From the NCBI GenBank assembly GCA_003605085.1, contig QZKD01000023.1, forward strand, positions 1-60,760: 60,760 nucleotides of DNA, in the 5' to 3' direction. The stretch comes from Acholeplasma sp. Its GTDB lineage: Bacteria > Bacillota_I > Bacilli_A > Acholeplasmatales > Acholeplasmataceae. Shown here in pieces: positions 25,184 to 33,126 of the stretch (position 1 is the first letter of the stretch; the number at the start of each line of letters is the position of its first letter). A program made the position numbers and the translations under genes. The notes under the pieces are model-generated. The model worked only from the letters and a program-made list of their open reading frames with translations, was not told the DNA's origin and ran no database searches.

Positions 25184-26670
25184 TTAGTATTCCATTACTA
25201 AAACAGTCGATTAAAGCAAATAAAAATATTTGGATGATCATTACAATTGCGACATCGTTAATGTTGGCTACAATTATATTTGTAACCGGAAATATTAATG
25301 TTGGTGAATTAAGAGATTCGTTTTCCGAGACCTTTGCTAAGTCTGAAATAGAGTCACAAATTAAAGCTAATAGCATTGATGCATTTGTACAAGTTAATGA
25401 GACAACAGTTGAAATGTACCCTGAAGTCAAGGATCTTTATGACTTAACAACGTCTGCAATAGATCTCTATAATTCAATTAAAATATCAGGGAGCTTGTCA
25501 CCAAAAGAGGACACGATTGCAACGATAACAACAGGGATGAGTCTAGAGCAAACTGAAAAGATGACTCCAGTTATTTCAGCTTTAATAGATCAATATGAAC
25601 TTGCATCTCCAAGTTCGGAGAATCTCATTCCTTTTAAATCTTCATTTATCATTGAGATTATTTTATCAAATCTTGAGGTTGATACCGATGAACAAACATT
25701 GCAATTAATCCACACGCTTTCTGAGTCCATGATTGCTATATATTCGGTAAATGGCACATTGAGTAGTGAGGACTTGCAAACCATTTCAAGTAATATTGTC
25801 AGATTTTCTTTTGCTTCTCAAATTGATCAAGAAACAATGATTTTATTCGAAGAACACGGATTTTCCCCAGAAAAGATTGACACAATTGTGAATTCTGCTC
25901 TTTTGCAATATGTAGCTTTGACAAACAATGGTATTGATAGTGAAACTGCAAAATCCGAAATATCAAACAGCATTCTTTCACAGATGCCTGAAGTAGTTAC
26001 AAATTCTCTTAATGAAATTGTGGATTTAAATATTGATCATCTTGTAGTTGGTACCATTTTCTTTAAAATTGCTGGATTATTATTGCCTTTAGTTTACGTG
26101 ATTGTAGTTTCGAATAGTTTGCTTGCTGGACAGATAGATAGTGGATCAATGGCTTATGTCCTTTCAACCCCAACAAAAAGAAAAGTTGTGACTTTAACTC
26201 AGATTGCCTTTATGTTGTTATCTTTATTTATGATGTATATGATTATACTCGTTACTGGATTATTAACAATATTAATTATTAATAACCAAGAATTAATGAT
26301 TACAAATAGCGATTTAGTGAAACTGACGATTGCAGCGTTTATTACGATGTTTTCAATAAGCGGTATCAATTTTTTGACATCTGCATGGTTTAACAAAAGT
26401 AAAAATGCAACAGGACTAGGAGGGGGGATTTCGATATTCTTTCTTGTATCCACAATATTGGGTCTTTTAGGATCTCCAGTCATTCCCTCTGCCATTCGTA
26501 TTGATGCACTCAATATTTTTAATTATTTCTCATTAATCACTTTGTATGATGTTAATGCGATTCTTGAAGGAAATATTGATTATCTTAACTTGTCAATATT
26601 ATTGGTGGTAGGTGTTGCAACATTTTTATTAGGTCATATAATTTTCACAAAGAAGGATTTACCGTTATAA
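25180..26670 (+). CDS. ABC-2 type permease
   Basis: The 496-residue product has one N-terminal membrane segment (IWMIITIATSLMLATIIFV, residues 16-34), a long extracytoplasmic region of about 250 residues, then five or six membrane segments from about residue 285 to the end (IAGLLLPLVYVIVVSNSLLAG, IAFMLLSLFMMYMIILVTGLL, GGGISIFFLVSTILGLLG and others). This is the architecture of ABC-2 exporters. It follows two ATPase genes with overlap. The substrate is unknown; a drug, peptide or lipid is possible given the TetR regulator and lipid-gene neighbours. Confidence 0.85.
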   Translation: MISIPLLKQSIKANKNIWMIITIATSLMLATIIFVTGNINVGELRDSFSETFAKSEIESQIKANSIDAFVQVNETTVEMYPEVKDLYDLTTSAIDLYNSIKISGSLSPKEDTIATITTGMSLEQTEKMTPVISALIDQYELASPSSENLIPFKSSFIIEIILSNLEVDTDEQTLQLIHTLSESMIAIYSVNGTLSSEDLQTISSNIVRFSFASQIDQETMILFEEHGFSPEKIDTIVNSALLQYVALTNNGIDSETAKSEISNSILSQMPEVVTNSLNEIVDLNIDHLVVGTIFFKIAGLLLPLVYVIVVSNSLLAGQIDSGSMAYVLSTPTKRKVVTLTQIAFMLLSLFMMYMIILVTGLLTILIINNQELMITNSDLVKLTIAAFITMFSISGINFLTSAWFNKSKNATGLGGGISIFFLVSTILGLLGSPVIPSAIRIDALNIFNYFSLITLYDVNAILEGNIDYLNLSILLVVGVATFLLGHIIFTKKDLPL

Positions 26671-26750
26671 TTTGACACAATAATCTAAACATGAGGCTCA
26701 ATACCCAACAATAATAAGATAGTTAAATAGTTCATTCTGACACAAAGTAA

Positions 26751-26778
26751 TTGACACTTGAAATTTGTTCCATAAAAA
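26751..26778 (+). promoter_or_regulatory. Possible promoter before the 20-21 base repeats
   Basis: A perfect TTGACA (26751-26756) and TAAAAA (26773-26778) are 16 bases apart, placing a transcript start near 26785, just before the first repeat. Confidence 0.4.
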
Positions 26779-26799
26779 AGTCTAAACAAAAGCATTTTT

Positions 26800-26870
26800 A
26801 AGGGTGCGTGAATTTTACTAAGGGTGCGTAAAAATGGGCTAGGGGTGCGTAAATTCTGCAAAGGGTGCGT
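26800..26870. repeat. Four direct repeats of GGGTGCGT, 20-21 bp period
   Basis: AGGGTGCGT occurs at 26801, 26821, 26842 and 26862, spaced 20, 21 and 20 bases; each unit continues with (A/G)A and an A/T-rich spacer of about 11 bases. The period equals two turns of DNA. The spacers are too short for CRISPR. The array lies between a promoter-like sequence and a clear terminator, so it could be the body of a small RNA. Otherwise it could be iterated protein-binding sites or an insertion-sequence end. Confidence 0.8.
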
Positions 26871-26911
26871 AATTGTATTAAAATAGGTCATGCAACACAT
26901 ATAAAAAGCTC

Positions 26912-26943
26912 AGGTTTGATACAACAAGTGTCAGACCTTTTTT
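26912..26943 (+). terminator. Terminator downstream of the repeats
   Basis: AGGTTTGA (26912-26919) pairs with TCAGACCT (26931-26938) with one G-U pair, an 11-base loop, then TTTTT. It could end either the ABC operon or the repeat transcript. Confidence 0.75.
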
Positions 26944-27186
26944 CATGCAGAAAGGGGATTTTCTCCTATCTGAAAAATAGTATTGCCTTACAAAAGTTCA
27001 ATTGATGATTTTTACAGGTATTTCTATTTCTTAATCTCAACCTAATATCGACTACCTGACCATTTATACGATTACTTTAGGCTTTATTAGTTGAGTGAGT
27101 TCAAATTTCTCCTAACGAACAAGAAACCTATGAGAGACAATTATTTTTAATAGTTACATCAAAAACAGGATACACTCAAGAGCTGT
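26944..27186. other. Gap between the terminator and the ASCH gene promoter
   Basis: An A/T-rich stretch with stops in all frames. I see no gene, RNA or repeat here. Confidence 0.5.
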
Positions 27187-27214
27187 TTGAGATTTGATAA
27201 ATAAGTGTTAAAAT
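27187..27214 (+). promoter_or_regulatory. Promoter of the ASCH-domain gene
   Basis: TTGAGA (27187-27192) and TAAAAT (27209-27214) are 16 bases apart, 27 bases before the ATG at 27241. Confidence 0.5.
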
Positions 27215-27240
27215 TTAGACATGAAGTTGAGGTGAATTAT

Positions 27241-27696
27241 ATGTCACAAATTGAAATGTTTTGGAATCATTTTATCAAAACAAAGCACTTACCCGCTGGA
27301 ACAAGATACATAGAGATTTACCATTTTGAATTGACTGAATATTGGGCAAATGAATTACTAAGATTAGTTTTGATAGGAAAGAAAAAAGCTACAGCAAGTA
27401 GTCTAGATTCTTTTAGACTTAGAAATGAACCTATCCCCAAAATAGGTGATTATAATATCGTGACTGATTTTTCTGGCAATCCTAAATGCGTCGTTAAGAC
27501 GACACACGTAATGATTAAACCTTTCAAAGATTTAACTTTCGATATTGTTAAACGTGAAGGAGAGGATGATTCACTCGAATCTTGGCAAATTGGACATGCA
27601 AAATTCTTTAAAACTGAAGGTTTAGAATTAGGTTATACCTTTACTGAAAATATGTTAGTTGTTTTTGAAGATTTTGAAGTCGTCTATCAAATATAA
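27241..27696 (+). CDS. ASCH-domain protein
   Basis: ATG 27241 follows GAGGTGA, so an upstream start is not needed. The 151-residue product has LAGTRYIEIYHF-like N terminus (LPAGTRYIEIYHFELTEY), LIGKKKATASSLDSF and PKIGDYNIVTDFSGNPKCVVKT. These are the conserved segments of the ASCH fold (PUA-like, including YqfB-type amidohydrolases and RNA-binding proteins). The K-x-A-T motif and C-terminal FFKTEGLELG fit. It probably binds or processes a nucleotide or RNA; the exact activity is not readable. It is a single-gene unit. Confidence 0.82.
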   Translation: MSQIEMFWNHFIKTKHLPAGTRYIEIYHFELTEYWANELLRLVLIGKKKATASSLDSFRLRNEPIPKIGDYNIVTDFSGNPKCVVKTTHVMIKPFKDLTFDIVKREGEDDSLESWQIGHAKFFKTEGLELGYTFTENMLVVFEDFEVVYQI

Positions 27697-27718
27697 AAGG
27701 CTTGAAAGCCTTTTTTTG
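27695..27718 (+). terminator. Terminator after the ASCH gene
   Basis: AAAAGGCT (27695-27702) and AGCCTTTT (27707-27714) form a stem with a TGAA loop, followed by more T. It overlaps the last base of the stop codon. Confidence 0.85.
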
Positions 27719-27851
27719 TTTAAAAAGTGAATAAATACCTGATCTTGAACTAAGGAGTCTTTTTTATCCCAAGATTAACTGTAAAGACAAATGAATGATG
27801 TGTTCAATTTCACCCAACATTTAAATAATAGATATTTAAGTGGTTTTCACA

Positions 27852-28886
27852 TTATTTCTTAACCGCACATCTAAGCTTAGCTGACCGAGCTCTAGGGTTG
27901 GTATGAACTTCATCGAGTGATGGTATATCAGGACCTTGGATTTCTTTATATATACCTTCTCTATAATAATGCTGAAATGCTTTTTTGATTAATCGATCTT
28001 CACCAGAATGAAAGGATAAAATAGCAACTTTACCACTCGGTTTCAGATATAAAGGTACTTTTTCTAAAAATTCAAATAAGGCTTCGAATTCGTGATTCAC
28101 ATCAATTCTTAACGCCTGGAATGTTCGTTGAGATGCTTTTTTAATCGCGTCCTTTTGGATGGATTTTGGTAAACGCATGAGTGCTTTTTCAATGGTTTTA
28201 TGTAATGCTTTGGTGGTTTCGAGAAAATCACCTTTCAAACGAGCATTAATGATCTCTTGTGCAATTTCTTTTGCATAGATTTCATCTGCATTTTCAAGTA
28301 ACATACCTTCAATTTCTTCCATAGACATATTTCTTAAACGTACACTAGCAGTGACACCTACACTAGGATTCATTCTTAAATCTAAGGGACCATCAAATTT
28401 AAATGTAAATCCACGACTTGGATCATCGATTTGCATCGAAGAAACACCTAAATCAGCAATGATAAAATCATAGCCCTTGGAATCCACCAAGTCTAGGTCT
28501 TTGAAATTCAAATGATGAAGTGTAAAATCTTGATCCGTAAAACCACTTTTCTTAAGTCTTTCATAGGTCTTAGGTAATTCGATTGGATCTGTGTCAATCC
28601 CGTGGATATGCCCAGTATGATTTAACTTTTCTAACATGGCTTTAAAGTGACCACCAAATCCTAAGGTTGCATCCAATCCTATTTGATGGGGTTTTATATC
28701 TAAAAAAGCCAATATCTCATCGACCATAATCGAACGGTGCATACCTGCAGGTGTGTTCCCTTTTTCCATGACATGTTCAATAATATCTTGATATTTATCG
28801 GGTTGTTTTTCTTTGTATTTTTCTTCAAATGTTTTTGGATATTTACCAGAATATCGTTTTCTTCTGACTGGCTTATTGGTTTCCAT
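27852..28886 (-). CDS. rsmH: 16S rRNA (cytosine-1402 N4) methyltransferase-like, RsmH
   Basis: ATG 28886 with upstream GGAGAA is preferred over a TTG at 28901. The 344-residue product has an N-terminal basic extension of about 45 residues, then GMHRSIMVDEIL, the AdoMet motif LDATLGFGGH, HGIDTDPI, DFIIADLGVSSMQIDDPSRGF, DLRMNP, and late LRIDVNHEF, AILSFHSGEDRLIK and HTNPRARSAKLR. All are RsmH landmarks. The first motif has HRSIMVDEIL in place of the usual HxPVLLxE, so it is a divergent member. RsmH modifies the 30S P-site. It stands alone, not in a cell-division cluster. Confidence 0.86.
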   Translation of the reverse strand: METNKPVRRKRYSGKYPKTFEEKYKEKQPDKYQDIIEHVMEKGNTPAGMHRSIMVDEILAFLDIKPHQIGLDATLGFGGHFKAMLEKLNHTGHIHGIDTDPIELPKTYERLKKSGFTDQDFTLHHLNFKDLDLVDSKGYDFIIADLGVSSMQIDDPSRGFTFKFDGPLDLRMNPSVGVTASVRLRNMSMEEIEGMLLENADEIYAKEIAQEIINARLKGDFLETTKALHKTIEKALMRLPKSIQKDAIKKASQRTFQALRIDVNHEFEALFEFLEKVPLYLKPSGKVAILSFHSGEDRLIKKAFQHYYREGIYKEIQGPDIPSLDEVHTNPRARSAKLRCAVKK

Positions 28887-28919
28887 TGATTTATTCTCCA
28901 ACTCTCATATTACCAAATA

Positions 28920-28935
28920 TTGTATACATATACAA
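28920..28935. promoter_or_regulatory. 16-bp palindrome over the rsmH promoter
   Basis: TTGTATA-CA-TATACAA is a perfect palindrome. On the - strand it overlaps a TTGTAT -35 box, with TAATAT 17 bases further on as the -10. It is a good candidate binding site for a dimeric repressor or activator of rsmH. Confidence 0.5.
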
Positions 28936-29146
28936 ACGAGTCATCCTATTTCATAAGATATAATAAAATCATTTTCGATTATCTTAAAACGGATACTTGA
29001 GGCATTTTTGTCATATGATCTATAAAATCTAAGTTTTTCAATTATTTTTAGTATATGTGTTACCAATTCTTGTCGAATAATGTATTTCATGCTATCCTAA
29101 AAACAAGAAAAACCATACAACGTGTATCGATAGGAGAATTTTTACT

Positions 29147-29935
29147 GTGATCAAAATAGAGAATCAAAAGGAATCTTTCTTGGATTTATTTCAGCATTAC
29201 CCAGTATTCACACTATTCATCGAATATGCCATTCTTCATGTGGATTATGTGTTATATGTGAATCGGTTAAATCATCCAAACTTAATCATGATGCATGTTC
29301 CACCCGCTTTTATCTTTGCGGGAAGCCCAGATGATAATGAAATTGAGGACATTCTAAGAATCATGAATAAAGGGGCATGGATTGTTTCACCCAACGTCAC
29401 ATTTGACCAATGGTTGGAGAAGATATATGGATCATGTATGCAAAGTCATCCTCGAATTCTTTTTGATGAAGGATCACTCGATGTTAATCATCTCAAACGC
29501 TATATAAAACCACTGCCTAAAGAATTGTCGATTGTTCCCATTGAAGAAAAACATCTTGTTAATGGGATGATCAAAGAAGAGATTATAAATCGTTTTTTTA
29601 TAAACACATCATTGATGACTCATGGCTTTGGCTTTGCGTTAGTAAATGAAGAAGATGTTGTTCATGGCTTCGCCTTAACGAATTATCCACTAGCATCAAC
29701 TCATGAAATTGAAGTATCATATCGTGTTGGATATGAATCGTTTCAAAAATATCGCAACCAAGGGATAGGAACCACTTTGGTATGTACATTTTTGATTGAA
29801 GCTATCCAAAGAGGTTACAAACCTATCTGGGATGCTGCGAATGAAGTATCTGCACATATTGCAAGAAAACTAGGATATATTGACAAATATCAATGGAAAA
29901 TGCATCACATTATTGAACAAAAGACCAAAAAATGA
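29147..29935 (+). CDS. GNAT-family acetyltransferase
   Basis: GTG 29147 lies ten bases after TAGGAGA. The 262-residue product has a variable N-terminal half and a C-terminal GNAT domain: FGFALVNEEDVVHGFALTNY, then YRNQGIGTTLVCTFLIEAI (acetyl-CoA loop, Q-G-I-G-T) and DAANEVSAHIARKLGYI. This two-domain layout matches the GNAT_acetyltran group. It transfers an acetyl group to an unknown amine. It is a single-gene unit with 260 bases of A/T-rich DNA upstream. Confidence 0.85.
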   Translation: MIKIENQKESFLDLFQHYPVFTLFIEYAILHVDYVLYVNRLNHPNLIMMHVPPAFIFAGSPDDNEIEDILRIMNKGAWIVSPNVTFDQWLEKIYGSCMQSHPRILFDEGSLDVNHLKRYIKPLPKELSIVPIEEKHLVNGMIKEEIINRFFINTSLMTHGFGFALVNEEDVVHGFALTNYPLASTHEIEVSYRVGYESFQKYRNQGIGTTLVCTFLIEAIQRGYKPIWDAANEVSAHIARKLGYIDKYQWKMHHIIEQKTKK

Positions 29936-30074
29936 AGTGGTGGATAGGTAAAAGTCATCCATTTAGTGTTCTATTTTTTAGTTCATGATTTCTCTTATTC
30001 CCAATGAATCGATATTTGATTGAGTAAGGTGTAAGTTTTTAAAAATAAATTATGACTTAGGGAGAATTCATACA

Positions 30075-31064
30075 ATGAATATCAAAGATATATTGATTGA
30101 AAACCAGTTTAATGGAAGTGTTATGGTCTATACAAATGATCAAATTCTTGCACTTGAAAGTCTTGGATACTCTGATATTGAACATAAAATTCCTTTTCAT
30201 CCAACAACAAGAATGAGAATCGGATCGATCACCAAGCAGATGACAGCTGCTGGCATCATGTTGCTTGTCAATCAAGGTTTACTCTCCCTACATCAAACGA
30301 TCCAACCCTTTTTTCCAGACTATCGTTACAGTCATAGAATTACAATTCATCATTTATTGACACATACGAGCGGTATTGCGAATTATCCTGTCGATGGTGA
30401 TTATTCAATGCTTAAAGATGAACCTGATTTTTATATGGCACTCATAAAGAACATTATTGATCCATATCCATTGCATTTTGAACCAGGATCTTCTTTTGAA
30501 TATTCTGGCTCTGGATATATTTTTCTCACAAAAATCATTGAACTTATAAGTAAAAAAACGTATCCCCAATTTATGAATGAATCTATTTTCAAACCTTTAA
30601 ACATGATCAATACTGGATTTGATGATGCACGTAACCTTGATTTAGCAAAAGCATATGATGGAAAAGACGGATACGTGTTTGATGCACCGTTTGTAGATAT
30701 GCGTATTGCAGGTGGCGGTGGCGGTCTTTTCTCGTCAATGGAAGATTTACTCATTTGGAATCGGTCCATTCTCAATCATCAATTACTTGATGTGCCGACG
30801 ATCGATTTAATGCAAACACGACATTTTGAAATCGATGAGAGTAATGCATCTGGATATGGTTTATTTTTAGCGTTAGAACATGATGCTAATCCACCTCAAC
30901 ACCTGATATATCACGCTGGAGGAGGACCTGGGGTTCAAGCGATGAATACATATTTTGTTGAACAAAACATCGGACTAATCATGATGTCAAACGTCAACGA
31001 TAAAAAACGGTTTACTCCTGTAAGAGAAAAACTATATAACATAATCCGGAATTACAAAAAATAA
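30075..31064 (+). CDS. Serine hydrolase, class C beta-lactamase/PBP fold
   Basis: The 329-residue product has the nucleophile motif SITK (residues 51-54, MRIGSITKQMTAAG), then LLTHTSGI, the second motif YSGSGY (Tyr-Ser-Gly) and the third HAGGGPG. No signal peptide is visible, so it is probably cytoplasmic or exported by another route. Members of this fold act as esterases, D-amino-acid peptidases or beta-lactamases. In an apparently wall-poor lineage, an esterase or peptidase role is more likely than wall remodelling. The ribosome site is GGGAGAATTC. Confidence 0.88.
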   Translation: MNIKDILIENQFNGSVMVYTNDQILALESLGYSDIEHKIPFHPTTRMRIGSITKQMTAAGIMLLVNQGLLSLHQTIQPFFPDYRYSHRITIHHLLTHTSGIANYPVDGDYSMLKDEPDFYMALIKNIIDPYPLHFEPGSSFEYSGSGYIFLTKIIELISKKTYPQFMNESIFKPLNMINTGFDDARNLDLAKAYDGKDGYVFDAPFVDMRIAGGGGGLFSSMEDLLIWNRSILNHQLLDVPTIDLMQTRHFEIDESNASGYGLFLALEHDANPPQHLIYHAGGGPGVQAMNTYFVEQNIGLIMMSNVNDKKRFTPVREKLYNIIRNYKK

Positions 31065-31081
31065 AAGAGCTGAGCTCTTTT
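31065..31081 (-). terminator. Terminator between convergent genes
   Basis: AAAGAG (31065-31070) and CTCTTT (31076-31081) form a short hairpin. On the - strand it is followed by a strong T run, on the + strand only weakly. Confidence 0.55.
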
Positions 31082-31634
31082 ACATGGGTTTAAGGTTTTG
31101 TCTCAGTCGATCGATTATATACAAAAGTTTCTTTTGTTTAGTCTCCTCTTTTTTAACAACAAAATAACTTATTGCATAGGTTTTCTGTATGGAAGGTGAC
31201 ATCTGAAGATAATTTTTTAGAGCCAGTGCATCATAGGATATCCGTTGAATAAAAACCTCAATTGAATAGTCCATTGGATCGAGATCCGCTTTATCCCAAC
31301 GACCATCGCTTTTGGCAGATTGAACTGCAAGCAATCCGGAAGGCATTATTTCTCCTTTGAGAATCAATCTTTCAATCGACTTTTTATTTTTGGTAGACCA
31401 GATGCTTTTACGTGTACGTTTGGCGAAATATTTCATATAAAATTGGTCATCGATTCTTTTGATCTGACCATCGATCCATCCAAAACAAAGGGCTTCATCT
31501 AAAGCTTGCTCAGCTGTCAGTGATGAAGTCGCTTTTTTCTTATCAAATTGAATCCAAATTCCTGGATGGTTTTCATGATGGTCACATAACCAATCATGCA
31601 ATGCTTTTTGATCTAAAAATAGTATCGGTTCCAT
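31080..31634 (-). CDS. YdeI/OmpD-associated family protein
   Basis: The 184-residue product has the typical YdeI pattern: FLDQKALHDWLCDHHENHPGIWIQF, LTAEQALDEALCFGWIDGQIKRID, QFYMKYFAKRTRKSIWSTKNK, and a C-terminal DLDPMDY...YISYF-like helical part. Proteins of this family were linked to bacteriocin or peptide resistance in some bacteria, but the molecular role is unknown. A good ribosome site (GGGAGGATACTG on the - strand) precedes ATG 31634. It is a single-gene unit. Confidence 0.86.
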   Translation of the reverse strand: MEPILFLDQKALHDWLCDHHENHPGIWIQFDKKKATSSLTAEQALDEALCFGWIDGQIKRIDDQFYMKYFAKRTRKSIWSTKNKKSIERLILKGEIMPSGLLAVQSAKSDGRWDKADLDPMDYSIEVFIQRISYDALALKNYLQMSPSIQKTYAISYFVVKKEETKQKKLLYIIDRLRQNLKPM

Positions 31635-31721
31635 CAGTATCCTCCCTATTAAGCATAATGCCTTCCATCCTTTTTGTCAATCTTTGGTGACGCCATGATA
31701 CAATAGTTTTGAGGTGAAAAG

Positions 31722-32513
31722 ATGATAAAAGATATAGAATCCATCACGGATCAATTTATTAGTCTCAATCAAGTCGAAGCAATCGTCTTAGGTGGATCAC
31801 AGGCTACTGGAAATGCCGATTCATCTTCAGACATTGATCTCTACATCTATGTAAACGAAAGAATCAATCCACAAATTCGTGAAAATTTCTTAAATCCCTA
31901 TTGTCGATCGATGGAAATTGCAAACACATATTGGGAAGAAGAAGATGACGTCATCTTACATGACGGTACAGTCTTAGAAATTATTTATCGAGACCTTAAA
32001 TCTTTTGTTCATGGTCTCAATCGAGTCGCCTATGAACATATTCCATCCAATTCATACAGTACGTGCTCTTGGTATAGTCTGATCCATTCGAATGTTCTAT
32101 ACGAAAAGAATCAATTGTATTCAAAGATTCAAGAAAGATATACTTTTACCTATCCAGATCGCTTAGCAAAGCAAATTATAGAACATGGATTACCACTTTT
32201 GACAGGGTCAATTCCCTCCTATGATACGCAAATCATCAAAGCATTCAAGCGTGGTGATATCGTCTCTGTGAATCATCGAATCACAGAGTTTCTAGCCACA
32301 TATTTTGATCTATTGTTTGCCATCAATCACATGCTTCATCCAGGTGAAAAACGCATGGTTGAACATCTTAAACAAGGAAAGTACCTTCCTCATGAATTTG
32401 AGAAACTTCTTGATCATCTTATCCATTATAATCACGATCTTATCCCGATAGAGAAAGTTCTTCAAACCATCATCAAGAATTTACACGATCTTATTCATGA
32501 ATTGAATTACTGA
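31722..32513 (+). CDS. Nucleotidyltransferase with DUF4037-like C-terminal domain
   Basis: The 263-residue product has AIVLGGSQATGNADSSSDIDLYIY near residue 21, a complete GGS...DxD minimal nucleotidyltransferase motif, with a further acidic residue in TVLEIIYRDL. The C-terminal helical domain (about 130-260) fits the DUF4037 type seen in kanamycin-nucleotidyltransferase-like proteins. It probably adenylates a small molecule, though the substrate is not readable. It starts a short co-directional run with the Ntdp and exporter-like genes. Confidence 0.84.
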   Translation: MIKDIESITDQFISLNQVEAIVLGGSQATGNADSSSDIDLYIYVNERINPQIRENFLNPYCRSMEIANTYWEEEDDVILHDGTVLEIIYRDLKSFVHGLNRVAYEHIPSNSYSTCSWYSLIHSNVLYEKNQLYSKIQERYTFTYPDRLAKQIIEHGLPLLTGSIPSYDTQIIKAFKRGDIVSVNHRITEFLATYFDLLFAINHMLHPGEKRMVEHLKQGKYLPHEFEKLLDHLIHYNHDLIPIEKVLQTIIKNLHDLIHELNY

Positions 32514-32586
32514 TAAATCTCGTTCAAATATAACCTATAAAACCACGTTCTATGTTATAATATGAGCAATCATTTGAGGTGGTTTT

Positions 32587-33117
32587 ATGAAATTATCAAC
32601 CGGTATGACTGTGACAATACACAGTTACAAGCATAACAAAAAGCTGCACCGAGTCTGGAAAAAATCCATGGTATTATATCAAGATCAACATTTGCTCATC
32701 ACGGCTAACAATCACACTAAAGTCATTGAAGCAGATGGGAGAAGTTGGCATACAAAAGAACCTGCGATTTGCTATTTTTATAGTGAATTATGGTTTAACA
32801 TCATCGGTATGTTAAAAAAAGATGGGGTATATTTCTATTGCAATTTATCTTCACCCTATCTTTATGATGGTGAAGCAGTCAAATATATCGATTACGATTT
32901 AGACATCAAGGTGTATCCTGATGGACACTTTATCGTTTTAGATGAAAAAGAATACCATGCCCATCAAGATTCTATGTGTTATTCAAATGAAATTCAATCG
33001 ATTATTGAAACACAAAAAAAATTACTTATTGAAAAGATTGAAAACAAGGAAATCCCTTTTTGTCTCACCGATATTCACGTTCTCTACGATCAATATAAAA
33101 GTATGATGAAGAAGTGA
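32587..33117 (+). CDS. Nucleoside tri/diphosphate phosphatase (Ntdp, DUF402)
   Basis: The 176-residue product contains HKKLHRVWKKSMVLYQDQHLLITAN, then EPAICYFYSELWFNIIGMLKKDGVYFYCNLSSP and VKYIDYDLDIKVYPDGHFIVLDEKEY. The segment with Y-x-D-x-D-L-D-I-K-V holds the metal-binding acidic residues of this family. The Staphylococcus homologue hydrolyses nucleoside tri- and diphosphates. The length is normal for the family. The gene is ten bases from the next membrane protein gene. Confidence 0.9.
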   Translation: MKLSTGMTVTIHSYKHNKKLHRVWKKSMVLYQDQHLLITANNHTKVIEADGRSWHTKEPAICYFYSELWFNIIGMLKKDGVYFYCNLSSPYLYDGEAVKYIDYDLDIKVYPDGHFIVLDEKEYHAHQDSMCYSNEIQSIIETQKKLLIEKIENKEIPFCLTDIHVLYDQYKSMMKK

Positions 33118-33126
33118 GGTTTTCAC

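Larger units (their letters stand above)
26785..26943 (+). ncRNA. Candidate repeat-bearing small RNA
   Basis: The stretch from the predicted start to the terminator is about 158 nt. It holds four GGGUGCGU motifs separated by A/U-rich linkers and ends in a hairpin with a U run. No + strand frame codes for anything recognisable. Repeated single-stranded G-rich motifs could act as a binding array for a protein or for transcripts carrying ACGCACCC. This is a proposal from layout only. Confidence 0.35.

Noticed and set aside
26800-26870. Four regularly spaced repeats as a CRISPR array
   Set aside because: The units are only about 9-11 bases with 11-base spacers, far below CRISPR dimensions, and no cas genes are present.
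26685-26900. A 71-aa open frame on the - strand across the repeats
   Set aside because: Its periodic His/Pro/Leu/Arg content is produced by the DNA repeats; no ribosome site or recognisable domain.
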